DNA of 64,000 nt, from the NCBI RefSeq assembly GCF_009749385.1, contig NZ_WBIN01000007.1, forward strand, positions 186,001 through 250,000. The letters run 5' to 3'. The notes under the pieces were generated by a model that had not been told where the DNA came from, did not search any database, and saw nothing but the letters and a program-made list of their open reading frames with translations. Origin of the DNA: Agromyces allii. GTDB lineage: Bacteria; Actinomycetota; Actinomycetes; Actinomycetales; Microbacteriaceae. The translations under genes were made by a program, and so were the position numbers. This document shows, one piece after another, positions 15,348-24,706 of this stretch (its first letter is position 1; the number at the start of each line of letters is the position of its first letter).

Positions 15348-16955
15348 ATGACCCCCACGGCTCCCCACCCCGCCGACCCCGCGGTCGACGGCGACGGCTT
15401 CGGCACCCTCTCGGTCGCGAGCATGCTCGCCGAGTCGGCCGCCCGCACGCCCGCCCGCGCCGCCCTGCACTTCATGGGCCAGACGATCGACTACGGCACC
15501 CTGTGGGACCAGAGCCGCGCGTACGCCGGAGCCCTGCGCGATCAGGGCATCGGCCGCGGCGACCGGGTCGCGATGCTCGTGCCGAACGTGCCCGACTTCG
15601 CCCGCGTCTACTACGCCGCGCTCGCGCTCGGGGCGGTCGTGGTGCCCGTGCACCTGCTCTTCAAGGCCGAGGAGATCGGGTACGTGCTGCGCGACTCCGG
15701 TGCCGACGTGCTCGTCGCCGCCGGTCCGCTGCTCGGCGAGGCCGTGCCCGCCGCGACGGCCGCCGGCGTGCCGCTCCTGACCGTGCTCACGCCGCCCGTC
15801 GAGGCCGGCGGACCCGACCTCCCCCGACTCGAGGCGCTCGCCGCGACATCCGCCCCCATCGAACGCCACGTGTCGGTACGCCCCACGGATGCCGCGACGA
15901 TCCTCTACACGAGCGGAACCACCGGCACGCCGAAGGGCGCCGTCGGCTCGCACCTCGCGATCGTCGAGCAGGTGCACTGCGCGCTCATCGACGCGTTCGA
16001 CATGCGCGCCGACGACGTCGTGTTCGGCGGGCTGCCGCTGTTCCACACGTTCGGGCAGACCGCGGTCATGAACATCGCGTTCCGCAAGGGCGCGTCGATC
16101 ATCCTGCTGCCCAGGTTCGACCCCGACGAGGCGCTCGAGCTCATGAACGAGCACGGCGCGACGGTGTTCACGGCCGTGCCGACGATGTTCGTGGGCATGA
16201 TCGAGGCGGCGGCCCGCGCCGACGCGCGCCCGCCGCTGCGCTACGCCGTCTCGGGCGGCGCAGCCCTGCCGGTCGCCCTGCTCGAGGCGTTCGAGCGGGC
16301 CTACGGCGCCGAGGTGCACGAGGGATACGGCCTCACCGAGACGTCGCCGACGGTGTCGTTCAACATGGTCGGCGAGCCGATCCGCCCGGGCACCGTCGGC
16401 CGCACCTATTGGGGCATCGACGCCGCGATCGCCGACTCCGAGGTCGAGGGGCGCATCGAGTTCGTCGACCGGCCCGGCGCGCTCGGCGAGATCGTCGTGC
16501 GCGGCCACAACCTCTTCAAGGGCTACCTCGGTCGACCCGATGCCTCGGCCGAGGCCGTCGTCGACGGCTGGTTCCGCACGGGCGACCTCGGCACGATCGT
16601 CGACGGCATCATCACGATCGTCGACCGCAAGAAGGACATGATCGTGCGCAACGGCTACAACGTGTACCCGACCGAGGTCGAGGCCGTCATGATGCGGCAT
16701 CCGGATGTCGCCATGGCCGCCGTCTTCGGCGTCGCCGACGACACCCGCGGCCAGGAGGTGCACGCCGCGGTCGTCGCCCTCGACGGGCACGAGATCGACC
16801 CCGAGGCGCTCATCGCCTTCACCCGCGATCGGATCGCCGCCTACAAGTACCCGCGCGTCGTGCACGTCGCCGACGCCCTGCCGCTCGGCGGCAGCGGCAA
16901 GGTGCTCAAGCGCCAGCTCGTCGACGAGTACTCGCCCGTGCGCCAGGAGCGGTGA
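15348..16955 (+). CDS. Acyl-CoA synthetase (AMP-forming ligase)
   Basis: 535 residues, ANL superfamily. P-loop YTSGTTGTPKG near 190, GYGLTETSPT near 325, adenylate-binding GWFRTGDLG, hinge DRKKDMIVRNGYNVYP, and the C-terminal catalytic Lys in GGSGKVLKRQL. It activates a free carboxylic acid with ATP and CoA in the cytosol. Third gene of the kinase-dehydrogenase-ligase run, 60 bp after the dehydrogenase, with GAAAGGA before ATG 15348. Corresponds in position to LvaE in levulinate clusters. Chain-length specificity cannot be read. Confidence 0.92.
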   Translation: MTPTAPHPADPAVDGDGFGTLSVASMLAESAARTPARAALHFMGQTIDYGTLWDQSRAYAGALRDQGIGRGDRVAMLVPNVPDFARVYYAALALGAVVVPVHLLFKAEEIGYVLRDSGADVLVAAGPLLGEAVPAATAAGVPLLTVLTPPVEAGGPDLPRLEALAATSAPIERHVSVRPTDAATILYTSGTTGTPKGAVGSHLAIVEQVHCALIDAFDMRADDVVFGGLPLFHTFGQTAVMNIAFRKGASIILLPRFDPDEALELMNEHGATVFTAVPTMFVGMIEAAARADARPPLRYAVSGGAALPVALLEAFERAYGAEVHEGYGLTETSPTVSFNMVGEPIRPGTVGRTYWGIDAAIADSEVEGRIEFVDRPGALGEIVVRGHNLFKGYLGRPDASAEAVVDGWFRTGDLGTIVDGIITIVDRKKDMIVRNGYNVYPTEVEAVMMRHPDVAMAAVFGVADDTRGQEVHAAVVALDGHEIDPEALIAFTRDRIAAYKYPRVVHVADALPLGGSGKVLKRQLVDEYSPVRQER

Positions 16956-17006
16956 GCGGAGGACGGGCAACGCTCGGGCGGGCCCGCACGACCAGAACCG
17001 CGGCGA

Positions 17007-17369
17007 CTACGCCACGGGCTCCGCGAAGAACGTGCGCACACTCGAGATGCGCCCGTCGACTACCGTGATCACATCGATTCCCCGGACGACCGGCGCGTCG
17101 ACCGGGCCGAACGCCCAGGCGAGCGCGCCGATGCCTGCACCGATGTACCGTTCCCCGTCTTCGGAGAACACGAAGTCGCCTGGGGCCTCGGCGAGGAGCG
17201 ACTCCACCTTGTCCTCGACGGCCGACCGCCCGCGCACGGTGCCGTCGGGATCCGTGAAGACGACGTCGTCCGAGTAGACGCGCTCGATCGCTTCGCGCCT
17301 GGTGACGGCGTCCCGATTGCCGAACACGTCGTGCAGGTTCGCCGCGAGCAGTTCCGAGACGCTGGTCAT
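17007..17369 (-). CDS. SnoaL/NTF2-like protein
   Basis: 120 residues with a cone-shaped alpha+beta (NTF2) pattern: a helical start, FTDPDGTVRGRSAVEDKV, then the strands GIDVITVVDGRISSVRTFF. This is usual for the SnoaL-like group, whose members are small isomerases, cyclases or of no known function. Convergent with the ligase gene and upstream, in the same direction, of the LIV transporter's 3' end, so probably expressed alone. No active-site residues can be assigned. Confidence 0.78.
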   Translation of the reverse strand: MTSVSELLAANLHDVFGNRDAVTRREAIERVYSDDVVFTDPDGTVRGRSAVEDKVESLLAEAPGDFVFSEDGERYIGAGIGALAWAFGPVDAPVVRGIDVITVVDGRISSVRTFFAEPVA

Positions 17370-17494
17370 CCGTCATCCAATCGATTCATGTGATCCGGTG
17401 CTCATCTTCAGCGCTGCGGGTTGGAGCAGTATTCCTTCGCCGCGCGATGACGCCTCGCAACCGCCCGGGCTGCGTTCGGATTCACGAGCACGAC

Positions 17495-17527
17495 GGATGC
17501 CCCGGACCTCGTGGGTCCGGGGCATCC
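17495..17527. terminator. Strong hairpin at the end of the LIV-type transporter operon
   Basis: A 13-bp perfect stem, GGATGCCCCGGAC (17495-17507) with its complement (17515-17527), and a 7-nt loop, 20 bp past the stop of the binding-protein gene. Built on the GGATGCC/GGCATCC word. Confidence 0.75.
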
Positions 17528-17546
17528 GCCGCTCACTGCCGGGCGA

Positions 17547-18842
17547 TCACGACGTGGGGAGGCCGTCGTTCTCGAGCGGCACGGCGTCGCCGTCGAAGGG
17601 CTCGACGCCGCCGGATCCGTCGCTCACGTAGGTGACGCCGATGAAGTCCTGCACGCCGTCGGCCACCGTGGTGATGGAGACGCCCTTGTAGGCGGCGTGG
17701 CTGTCGGCGCCGAACGACAGCGGCACGAGGCCGTTGCCGACGAGGTCGCCCGAGGTGATCGCATCCACGATGCCCTGACGGGTGGGGTTCTCGCCCGCCT
17801 TGGCGAGGGCCTCGGCGAAGAGGTATCCGACCGACATCCCGAACACGGTGTTGCCGTCGAACGGGGCGCCGTCGTTGTACTCGTCGTTGATCTGGCGGAA
17901 CAGGTCGTCCCATTCGTTGCCCGGCGCGTACGGCAGGTAGTTCGTCGTCACGAAGCCCTCGAGCAGCACCGGGGCCGCCTCGCCGAGGAACCCGGCGAGG
18001 GTCACGTAGTCGCCGCCCGACGACGACGACATCCACTTCGCCTGATAGCCGAGCTTCGCGGCCGTGCCGATCGCGAGCGCCGTGAAGCCGTTGACCGTGG
18101 CGAGCATGTTCACCTCGCAGCCGGCGGCCTGCATGGCGCCGATCTGCGCGACGACGTCTTGATTCGACACCGAGTAGCGCTGCACGCTCGCGAGCGATCC
18201 CTCGCCGAGCACGTTCTCGAGGCCCTCGATGAACTCGTCGCCGAAGTCGTCGTCCTGGCCGAGCACGCAGATGCTCTTTCCCGCGAACTCGTCATCGGCG
18301 TACTGCGCGAGCGCTTCGGCCTCGGTGACGTAGTCGGCGTTGAACCCGAAGGTCCACGGGTACTTCTCGGGCTGGTTCCAGCTCGTCGAGCCCGAGGCCA
18401 CGAACAGGTCGGGCACCTCGTTCTGGTTGAGGTAGTCGAGCACCGAGGTGTGCGTCGGCGTGCCGAGCCCGTTGAGGATCGCGAACACCTCGTCGTCCTG
18501 CACGAGCTCGCGCACGACCGTCTGCGTGTTCGCCGGGTTGTAGCCGTCGTCCTTCACGAGGTACTCGATCGAGCGGCCGTTCACGCCGCCGTTCTCGTTC
18601 AGGTACGCGAAGTACGCCGTCGTCGCGGCCGAGATCGACGAGTAGCCGGCCGCGGCCGGCCCGGTCAGCGGCTGGTGGGTGCCGATCGTCACGGTGTCGT
18701 CGGTGACGCCGGGCGCGGCCTCGGCCGGATCGCCGCCGGCCGCCGGGGTGCTGCACGCGCTCATCGCGACGAGCAGTGCGGATGCCGCGGCCACGGCCGC
18801 GACGGTGCGGCGGTGCTGTGAGCGGTTTGGTGCATGGGACAT
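17547..18842 (-). CDS. LIV-type ABC transporter substrate-binding lipoprotein
   Basis: 431 residues. Lipoprotein signal peptide with the modified Cys at about residue 30 (LLVAMSAC), then a type I periplasmic-binding fold: TIGTHQPLTGPAAAGYSS, NENGGVNGR, SICVLGQDDDFGDEF. Anchored outside the membrane, it delivers substrate to the two permeases. Last of five overlapping or closely spaced genes. In catabolic islands LIV-type systems often carry aromatic, aliphatic or branched acids rather than amino acids. The link to the CATACCG regulon suggests a carboxylate here. GAGGTG precedes ATG 18842. Confidence 0.92.
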   Translation of the reverse strand: MSHAPNRSQHRRTVAAVAAASALLVAMSACSTPAAGGDPAEAAPGVTDDTVTIGTHQPLTGPAAAGYSSISAATTAYFAYLNENGGVNGRSIEYLVKDDGYNPANTQTVVRELVQDDEVFAILNGLGTPTHTSVLDYLNQNEVPDLFVASGSTSWNQPEKYPWTFGFNADYVTEAEALAQYADDEFAGKSICVLGQDDDFGDEFIEGLENVLGEGSLASVQRYSVSNQDVVAQIGAMQAAGCEVNMLATVNGFTALAIGTAAKLGYQAKWMSSSSGGDYVTLAGFLGEAAPVLLEGFVTTNYLPYAPGNEWDDLFRQINDEYNDGAPFDGNTVFGMSVGYLFAEALAKAGENPTRQGIVDAITSGDLVGNGLVPLSFGADSHAAYKGVSITTVADGVQDFIGVTYVSDGSGGVEPFDGDAVPLENDGLPTS

Positions 18843-18847
18843 GTCGA

Positions 18848-20104
18848 TCACCTCTCTGTTGTGGTGGGGATGGGTTCTGCTGCGGGACTGGTGCGAGGTT
18901 CGGGGTCCGGATGCCGCGGGGCGGCGGTCGGCGTGACGGTTGCGGGTTCTGCGGCGGCGACCGTCGACGTCTGCATGGGCGGGGCGCCGCGCCGCGGCAT
19001 CCGCTTCGTCCGGAGTCGCTTCGGCAGCGCCGCGCGGATACCGCCGGGCCAGGCCGCCGTGACGACGATGAGCAGCACGCCGAACACGAGCACGGGCAGG
19101 TTGCCCGTGAGGCGCTGCGCGGCGTCGGCCGAGAGATCGAGCGCACCGGTCGCGGTCTGGATGACCCACGGCAGCAGGACGATCACGATCGAGCCGAGGA
19201 ACGCGCCGAGCAGGCTGCCGAGTCCGCCGATCACGACGGCGACGACGAGCAGCAGCGAGAACGCGAGCGTGTAGGCACCCGGGCTCACCGACTGGGTCAC
19301 GAAGCAGAGCACCGCGCCGCCCGCGCCGGCCGCGATCGAGCTCGCCGTGAAGGCGAGCACCTTGACGCGCCCGGCCCGAACGCCCTGCAACCGGGCGGAG
19401 GTCTCGTCGTCGCGCACGGCACGCATGCGCAGTCCGGCGGGTCCGTTGCGCAGGACCGCGAGCCAGGTCACGACCGCCGCGGCCACGAGGATCGCGACCC
19501 AGGCCTGCCATTGCTCGACCGCGATGAGCGTGCGGAGGGCGGGCGGCACGCCGTCGTACGCGATCTGCACGCCCTGGTCGCCGCGGAACACGCCCGAGAA
19601 CACCGCGGTGAAGGCGGGCAGCGCGATCACGAGCACGAGCGTCACGCCGGAGAGGTACGGACCCTTGAGTCGCGCCGCGGCGAGCCCGAGGAGCAGACCC
19701 AGCAGGGCGGATGCCGCGGCCGCTGCCGCGAGCGACACCACGAAGCGCGGCACGCCGTCGACCCCGGCGTCGGTCAGCGCGTTGGCCGCGAGCGCGTACC
19801 CGTAGCCGCCGGCGGCCATGAGCGCGGCGTGTCCGAGTGAGAGCTGACCCGTGAGGCCGATGAGCAGTGTGAGTCCGGCGGTCGCGCAGAACGTCGCGGC
19901 GATGAGGGCGAACTGGTAGTTGCGGTACGGGTCGAGCAGGAACGTCGCGCCGATCGCGACGAGCGTGAGCACGAGCGCGGTGGCGAGCAGGCGCGAGGTC
20001 GGGCGGCGGGCCGATGCGCCCGGGCGCGCCGCGCGGATGCTCGTCGTGAGCGGTCCGGCGGTGCGGGGCGTCTGCGGGCGGGGCGTCTGCGTGCGGGCGC
20101 TCAT
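18848..20104 (-). CDS. LIV-type ABC transporter permease (LivM family)
   Basis: 418 residues. After an Arg/Pro-rich cytosolic start, about ten membrane helices follow, with the LivM motif GLTGQLSLGHAALMAAGGYGYA and the EAA-like segment RAVRDDETSARLQGV that contacts the ATPases. The C-terminal about 60 residues are cytosolic, Pro/Arg-rich and not part of the usual permease. Coupled to the upstream permease by ATGA overlap, and 5 bp before the binding-protein gene. Confidence 0.92.
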   Translation of the reverse strand: MSARTQTPRPQTPRTAGPLTTSIRAARPGASARRPTSRLLATALVLTLVAIGATFLLDPYRNYQFALIAATFCATAGLTLLIGLTGQLSLGHAALMAAGGYGYALAANALTDAGVDGVPRFVVSLAAAAAASALLGLLLGLAAARLKGPYLSGVTLVLVIALPAFTAVFSGVFRGDQGVQIAYDGVPPALRTLIAVEQWQAWVAILVAAAVVTWLAVLRNGPAGLRMRAVRDDETSARLQGVRAGRVKVLAFTASSIAAGAGGAVLCFVTQSVSPGAYTLAFSLLLVVAVVIGGLGSLLGAFLGSIVIVLLPWVIQTATGALDLSADAAQRLTGNLPVLVFGVLLIVVTAAWPGGIRAALPKRLRTKRMPRRGAPPMQTSTVAAAEPATVTPTAAPRHPDPEPRTSPAAEPIPTTTER

Positions 20105-20979
20105 GCGGTCCTCGCCTCGGTCGCGGCGAAGAGCCCGCCGGGGCGCACGAGCAGCACGGCCACGAGCAGCCCGAGCACCGCGATGGGGGCGACGGTCGCG
20201 CCGAGGTATCCGGTCACGAGGCTGATGAGCACGCCGACGACCAGGCCGCCGACGAGCGCACCCGGTGGCGAGTCGAGCCCGCCGACCACGGCGACCGTGA
20301 ACGCCGAGACGAAGAGCATGTCGGCCGAGTGCGGGTTCAGGCCGAGCTCGGTCGGCACGAGCAGCAGCGCCGCGAGTGCGCCGACCGCGGAGGCGAGCAC
20401 CCAGCCGGCCGTGACCATGCGGGCCACACGCACGCCGAGCAGGCGCGACACCTCCGGCGCGAAGGCCGAGGCACGCAACTGCAGGCCGAGCGAGGTGCGT
20501 GTGAAGATCAGCGCGAGCAGCCCCATGAGCCCGATCGCCACGACGAGCACGAACAGGTCGTACGGCGAGAGCACGGGCACCCCGCCGAGCACGATCGGCG
20601 TCTCGGGGAACGGCGCCTCCATGGGGCGTGCGTTCGGCCCGAACGCGATGCCGAGCAGCGACTGCAGCACCATCACCACGCCGATCGCGATGATGACGCC
20701 CGACAGCGGCGACGCGTGCGACGCGAAGCGCATGACCCCGCGCTCGACGATGAGGCCCATGAGACCGCCGGCGACGAGGGCGCTCGCGAGGCCGATCCAG
20801 TACGAGCCGGTGAGCCCGGTCACGGCGAAGGCGACGTAGGTGGCGACCACGGCCATCGCACCCTGGGCGAAGTTCACGACGCGGGCGGCCCGCCAGATGA
20901 GCACGAGGGAGAGCGCGAAGAGGGCGAAGATCGCGCCCCGCGCGAGTCCGGTGGCGAGCAGGAAGAGGAGGCGGTCCAT
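20101..20979 (-). CDS. LIV-type ABC transporter permease (LivH family)
   Basis: 292 residues, about eight membrane helices. The LivH signature starts at ARVVNFAQGAMAVVATYVAF, and RASAFAPEVSRLLGV is the ATPase-contact loop. Partner of the LivM-type subunit, with which it overlaps by 4 nt. It also overlaps the preceding ATPase stop (ATGA at 20979). The ATG at 20979 is chosen because the hydrophobic N-terminus begins there. Confidence 0.92.
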   Translation of the reverse strand: MDRLLFLLATGLARGAIFALFALSLVLIWRAARVVNFAQGAMAVVATYVAFAVTGLTGSYWIGLASALVAGGLMGLIVERGVMRFASHASPLSGVIIAIGVVMVLQSLLGIAFGPNARPMEAPFPETPIVLGGVPVLSPYDLFVLVVAIGLMGLLALIFTRTSLGLQLRASAFAPEVSRLLGVRVARMVTAGWVLASAVGALAALLLVPTELGLNPHSADMLFVSAFTVAVVGGLDSPPGALVGGLVVGVLISLVTGYLGATVAPIAVLGLLVAVLLVRPGGLFAATEARTA

Positions 20980-21757
20980 CAGAATCCCAGGTAGGCGTGG
21001 CGGAGGGCGGAATCGGTTCGGAGGTCTTCGGCCGGGCGATCGGCGACGACCTCGCCGAGGTTCAGCACGACCCCGTGGTCGGCGACGGCGAGGGCGCTCG
21101 TCACGTTCTGCTCGGCGAGCAGCACCGTGAGGCCCCGCTCGTCGCGGAGGGCGCGCAGCACGGCCATGATCTGAGCGACCACGCGGGGCGCGAGCCCGAG
21201 CGAGGGCTCGTCGAGCAGCAGCACCCGCGGCTCGGCGATGATCGCCCGGCCGAGGGCGAGCATCTGCCGCTCGCCGCCCGACAGCTGGTGCCCGGCGGCC
21301 CGGCGGCGGCGCGCAAGCGGCTCGAACAGGTCGTAGACGCCGTCGACCGCCGATGCGAGCCGGCGCCCGCGGAATCGCTGCAGCCCGCCGAGTCGGAGGT
21401 TCTCGTCGACCGTGAGCTCGGCGACGACGCTGCGCCCCTCGGGCACCTGCGCGAGGCCGGCTCGGGCACGGTCCTCGACCCGGACACCCGCGAGATCGAC
21501 GCCGTCGAACACGATGCGGCCGGATGCCACCGGCACGAGCGCTGAGACGGTGCGCAGCAGCGTGGTCTTGCCCGCCCCGTTCGCCCCCAGCAGCGCCACG
21601 ATCGCGCCGGCCGGCACTCGGATCGAGACGTCGCGCAGCACGGGCGCCCCGCCGTAGCCGACGGTGAGGCCGTCGAGCTCGAGGGTGCCGCCGGCGCGGG
21701 CGCCGGTCGCCGTGGAACCGGTGCCGGCGGCAGGGGATGCGCTCTGCGGCTGCGCGC

Positions 21758-21761
<4 letters not shown>
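20979..21761 (-). CDS. LIV-type ABC transporter ATP-binding protein (LivF family)
   Basis: 260 residues. Walker A GANGAGKTT, signature LSGGERQ, Walker B LLLDEPSLGLAP, and the LivF-type segment QVPEGRSVVAELTVDENL. About 30 extra Ala/Gly/Ser/Thr-rich residues precede the ATPase fold and look like a linker. The upstream in-frame codons extend into the next gene and are rejected. Overlaps both neighbours by ATGA. Confidence 0.92.
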
Positions 21762-22564
<803 letters not shown>

Positions 22565-22604
22565 CGGCACCTCTTCGTGTCGGTTGCAAGGTCACTGTAC
22601 AACA

Positions 22605-22624
22605 GATACCGACCAGACGGTATG
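22605..22624. promoter_or_regulatory. TetR-type operator, site 3 (GATACCG-N6-CGGTATG)
   Basis: GATACCGACCAGACGGTATG lies between the divergent LIV operon (start 22564) and the DUF1254 gene (start 22703). The arms match in 6 of 7 pairs. On the minus strand it covers the -35 region relative to a TACAGT -10 box, so it would repress the transporter. Confidence 0.72.
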
Positions 22625-22702
22625 CCGAATCGAAGCCCGATCGCGACGCGCCGCGACGGCTGCCTCGACGTCCCTCGCGAGGTGGCGTGCGACGATCGAC
22701 CG

Positions 22703-23644
22703 GTGAGCATCCACGTGAACGTCGACAACTTCGCCCGCGCCGAGACCGACCGCATGTTCCACGACCTGCAGCGCAACGCGGGCGGCGTCGGCCGGTTCCT
22801 GCACAACCGCGAGCCGGCCTCGGTCGAGGATCAGGCGGTGATCCGCCTGAACCGCGACACGCTCTACAGCTTCGCCGTGGTCGACGCCGCAGCCGGCGCC
22901 ACGCTGACGCTCCCCGAGCACGGCGATCGCTACCTCTCGGCGATGGTCGTCAACGAGGACCACCACATCGATGCCGTGTTCCACGACCCCGGCGAGTACG
23001 AGATCACCGCCGACCGCTTCGGCACGCCGTATGTCGTGCTCGCCGTGCGGATCCTCGTCGACCCCGCCGATACGGCCGATCTCGCCGAGGTCGTCGCCCT
23101 CCAGGACGCGATCTCCCTGGCCCCGCTCGCGGAGCCGACCGCCTTCGAGTTCCCCGACTACGACACCGCCTCATTCGACGAGACGCGCGACGCCCTGCTC
23201 GCCCTCGCCCGGAATCTCCGCGACTTCGACCACATGTTCGGTTCGAAGGACGAGGTCGACCCGGTGCGCCACCTCATCGGCACTGCCGCCGGATGGGGCG
23301 GCCTCCCGAGCAGCGAGGCCGCCTACATCGGCGTCGACCCTCGACTGCCCGTCGGCAGGTACGAGCTCACGGTGACGGACGTCCCCGTCGACGGCTTCTG
23401 GTCGATCTCGGTGTACAACGCCAAGGGCTTCTTCGAACCCAACGAGCGCGGCGCGTACACGGTGAACAACATCACCGGAGTGCGCAACGCCGACGGCTCG
23501 ACGACCGTGCGCTTCGGCGACTTCCCCGCCGACGTGCCGAACGCGATCCCGATCACCGAGGGTTGGAACTACCTCGTGCGGCTCTACCGTCCGCGCCCCG
23601 AGATCGCCGACGGCAGCTGGACCTTCCCAGCCTTGAAGGCGTAG
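22703..23644 (+). CDS. DUF1254/DUF1214 domain protein
   Basis: 313 residues from a GTG start. The N-terminal half carries the DUF1254 pattern (IRLNRDTLYSFAVVDAAAG, then DRYLSAMVVNEDHHI). The C-terminal half carries the DUF1214 pattern (DGFWSISVYNAKGFFEPNERGAYTVNNIT). Function of the family is not established. Members often sit in catabolic or stress loci. No signal peptide with this start. An in-frame ATG at 22622 would place the operator inside the gene and is rejected. Divergent from the LIV operon and under operator site 3, so it belongs with the acid-catabolic genes by position. Confidence 0.83.
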   Translation: MSIHVNVDNFARAETDRMFHDLQRNAGGVGRFLHNREPASVEDQAVIRLNRDTLYSFAVVDAAAGATLTLPEHGDRYLSAMVVNEDHHIDAVFHDPGEYEITADRFGTPYVVLAVRILVDPADTADLAEVVALQDAISLAPLAEPTAFEFPDYDTASFDETRDALLALARNLRDFDHMFGSKDEVDPVRHLIGTAAGWGGLPSSEAAYIGVDPRLPVGRYELTVTDVPVDGFWSISVYNAKGFFEPNERGAYTVNNITGVRNADGSTTVRFGDFPADVPNAIPITEGWNYLVRLYRPRPEIADGSWTFPALKA

Positions 23645-23755
23645 CGCTCGCCGGCCTGCGGGGCTCGCCGCGGGTCGCGGGACTCGGCATCCGGATGTCG
23701 CGAATCGGCGCTTCGCGACCACTCGGCGTTCCACCACGCGCGTCCTCACCGCGGG

Positions 23756-23806
23756 GCGGACGCGAATGGTCGCAATCCGGCCTCGATGGCGACCATTCGC
23801 GTCCGC
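23756..23806. repeat. Very strong hairpin: 18-bp perfect inverted repeat
   Basis: Arms 23756-23773 (GCGGACGCGAATGGTCGC) and 23789-23806 are perfectly complementary, with a 15-nt loop. It lies in the 297-bp gap between the DUF1254 gene and the convergent SDR. It may end both transcripts or be a mobile palindrome. It lacks the GGATGCC word of other terminators here. Confidence 0.7.
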
Positions 23807-23819
23807 GCGTGCAGGCGTG

Positions 23820-23905
23820 CAGGCGAGGAGCGCGTACAGTCGAGGAAGTGCGTGCAGGCGAGGAAGTGCGTGCAGGCGAGGAGCGCGTGCAGTCAAGGCA
23901 GTGCG
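23820..23905. repeat. Five imperfect tandem repeats of 17-18 bp
   Basis: The unit is CAGGCGAGGAAGTGCGTG with variants (CAGGCGAGGAGCGCGTA, CAGTCGAGGAAGTGCGTG, CAGTCAAGGCAGTGCGG). Non-coding, immediately after the 18-bp hairpin and ending about 36 bp before the SDR stop. No spacers, so not CRISPR. Confidence 0.7.
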
Positions 23906-23941
23906 GCGCCACCCGGCGCGGCTCGCGACGTGAGCACGCGC

Positions 23942-24706
23942 TCAGTGGTGCGGGATGCCCGCGATCATGCCGCCGTCGACGACGAATTCCGCGCCGCTCG
24001 TGAATGCCGAGGCGTCGCTCGCGAGGAACACGATCGTGCCGGCGACCTCGTCGGGAACCGCCGGGCGGCCGAGCGGGATGTCGAGCTTCGACGGATCGAT
24101 GCGGGTCGTCATGTCGGTGAGGATGAGCCCCGGATGCACCGAGTTCACGCGGATGCCGAAGGTGCCGAGCTCGACGGCGAGCGACTGACTGAGCCCGCGC
24201 ACGCCGAACTTCGAGGCCGTGTAGCCGTGCAGCCCGGGAGATCCGCGCATGCCCTCCACCGAGGAGATGTTGATGATCGAGCCCGAACCCCGCGCCTTCA
24301 TCGCAGGCACGACCGCGCGGCATCCGAGGAACACGCCGGTGAGGTTCACGGCGATCACGGCGTCCCACTTCGCGAGCGTGAGGTGCTCGATAGGGGCGGC
24401 GTTCGCGATGCCGGCGTTGTTCACGAGCACGTCGATCGACCCGAAGGCGTCGAGCGCCGAGGCGGTCGCGAGCGCCCACGAATCCTCGTCGGTCACGTCG
24501 AGGTGCACGTATCGCGCGTCGGATCCGAGCTCGGCGGCGAGCGCCTCGCCCTCATCGCGCAGCAGGTCGGCGATCACCACGCGGGCGCCGGCGGCGTGCA
24601 GCGCCCGCACGTAGGCGGCGCCGAGTCCGCGCGCGCCGCCGGTGACGAGGGCGACCCGCCCGTCGAGGTCGATGCTCGTCGTGCGGCTCGTGGTGCGCTC
24701 AGACAT
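23942..24706 (-). CDS. Short-chain dehydrogenase (hydroxysteroid-dehydrogenase-like)
   Basis: 254 residues, classical SDR. TGGARGLG, NNAG, Ser in NISSVEGMRG, YTASK, and the C-terminal SGAEFVVDGGMIAG. The IDVLVNNAGIANAAPIEHL and VHPGLILTDM segments resemble 3-alpha/20-beta-hydroxysteroid dehydrogenases, but these motifs do not fix the substrate. The start overlaps the stop of the quinone-oxidoreductase gene by 8 nt, so it is the third gene of the TetR operon. Probably oxidises or reduces a hydroxyacyl or alcohol intermediate. Confidence 0.9.
   Translation of the reverse strand: MSERTTSRTTSIDLDGRVALVTGGARGLGAAYVRALHAAGARVVIADLLRDEGEALAAELGSDARYVHLDVTDEDSWALATASALDAFGSIDVLVNNAGIANAAPIEHLTLAKWDAVIAVNLTGVFLGCRAVVPAMKARGSGSIINISSVEGMRGSPGLHGYTASKFGVRGLSQSLAVELGTFGIRVNSVHPGLILTDMTTRIDPSKLDIPLGRPAVPDEVAGTIVFLASDASAFTSGAEFVVDGGMIAGIPHH

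Noticed and set aside
13722-16970. Very long open frame on the minus strand opposite the kinase, dehydrogenase and ligase genes (over 1000 codons); similar ones at 515-2539, 2566-4782 and 45225-47813
   Set aside because: Composition is Arg/His/Asp/Val-rich with no domain. They mirror real genes in the other strand and arise from the scarcity of stop codons at about 70% GC.
22622-22702. Upstream ATG (22622) as start of the DUF1254 protein
   Set aside because: It overlaps the CATACCG operator, and the extra 27 residues (MPNRSPIATRR...) do not look like the family or a signal peptide.
23820-23905. Short repeats resembling a CRISPR array
   Set aside because: Units are directly adjacent with no spacers, are imperfect and have no cas genes nearby.
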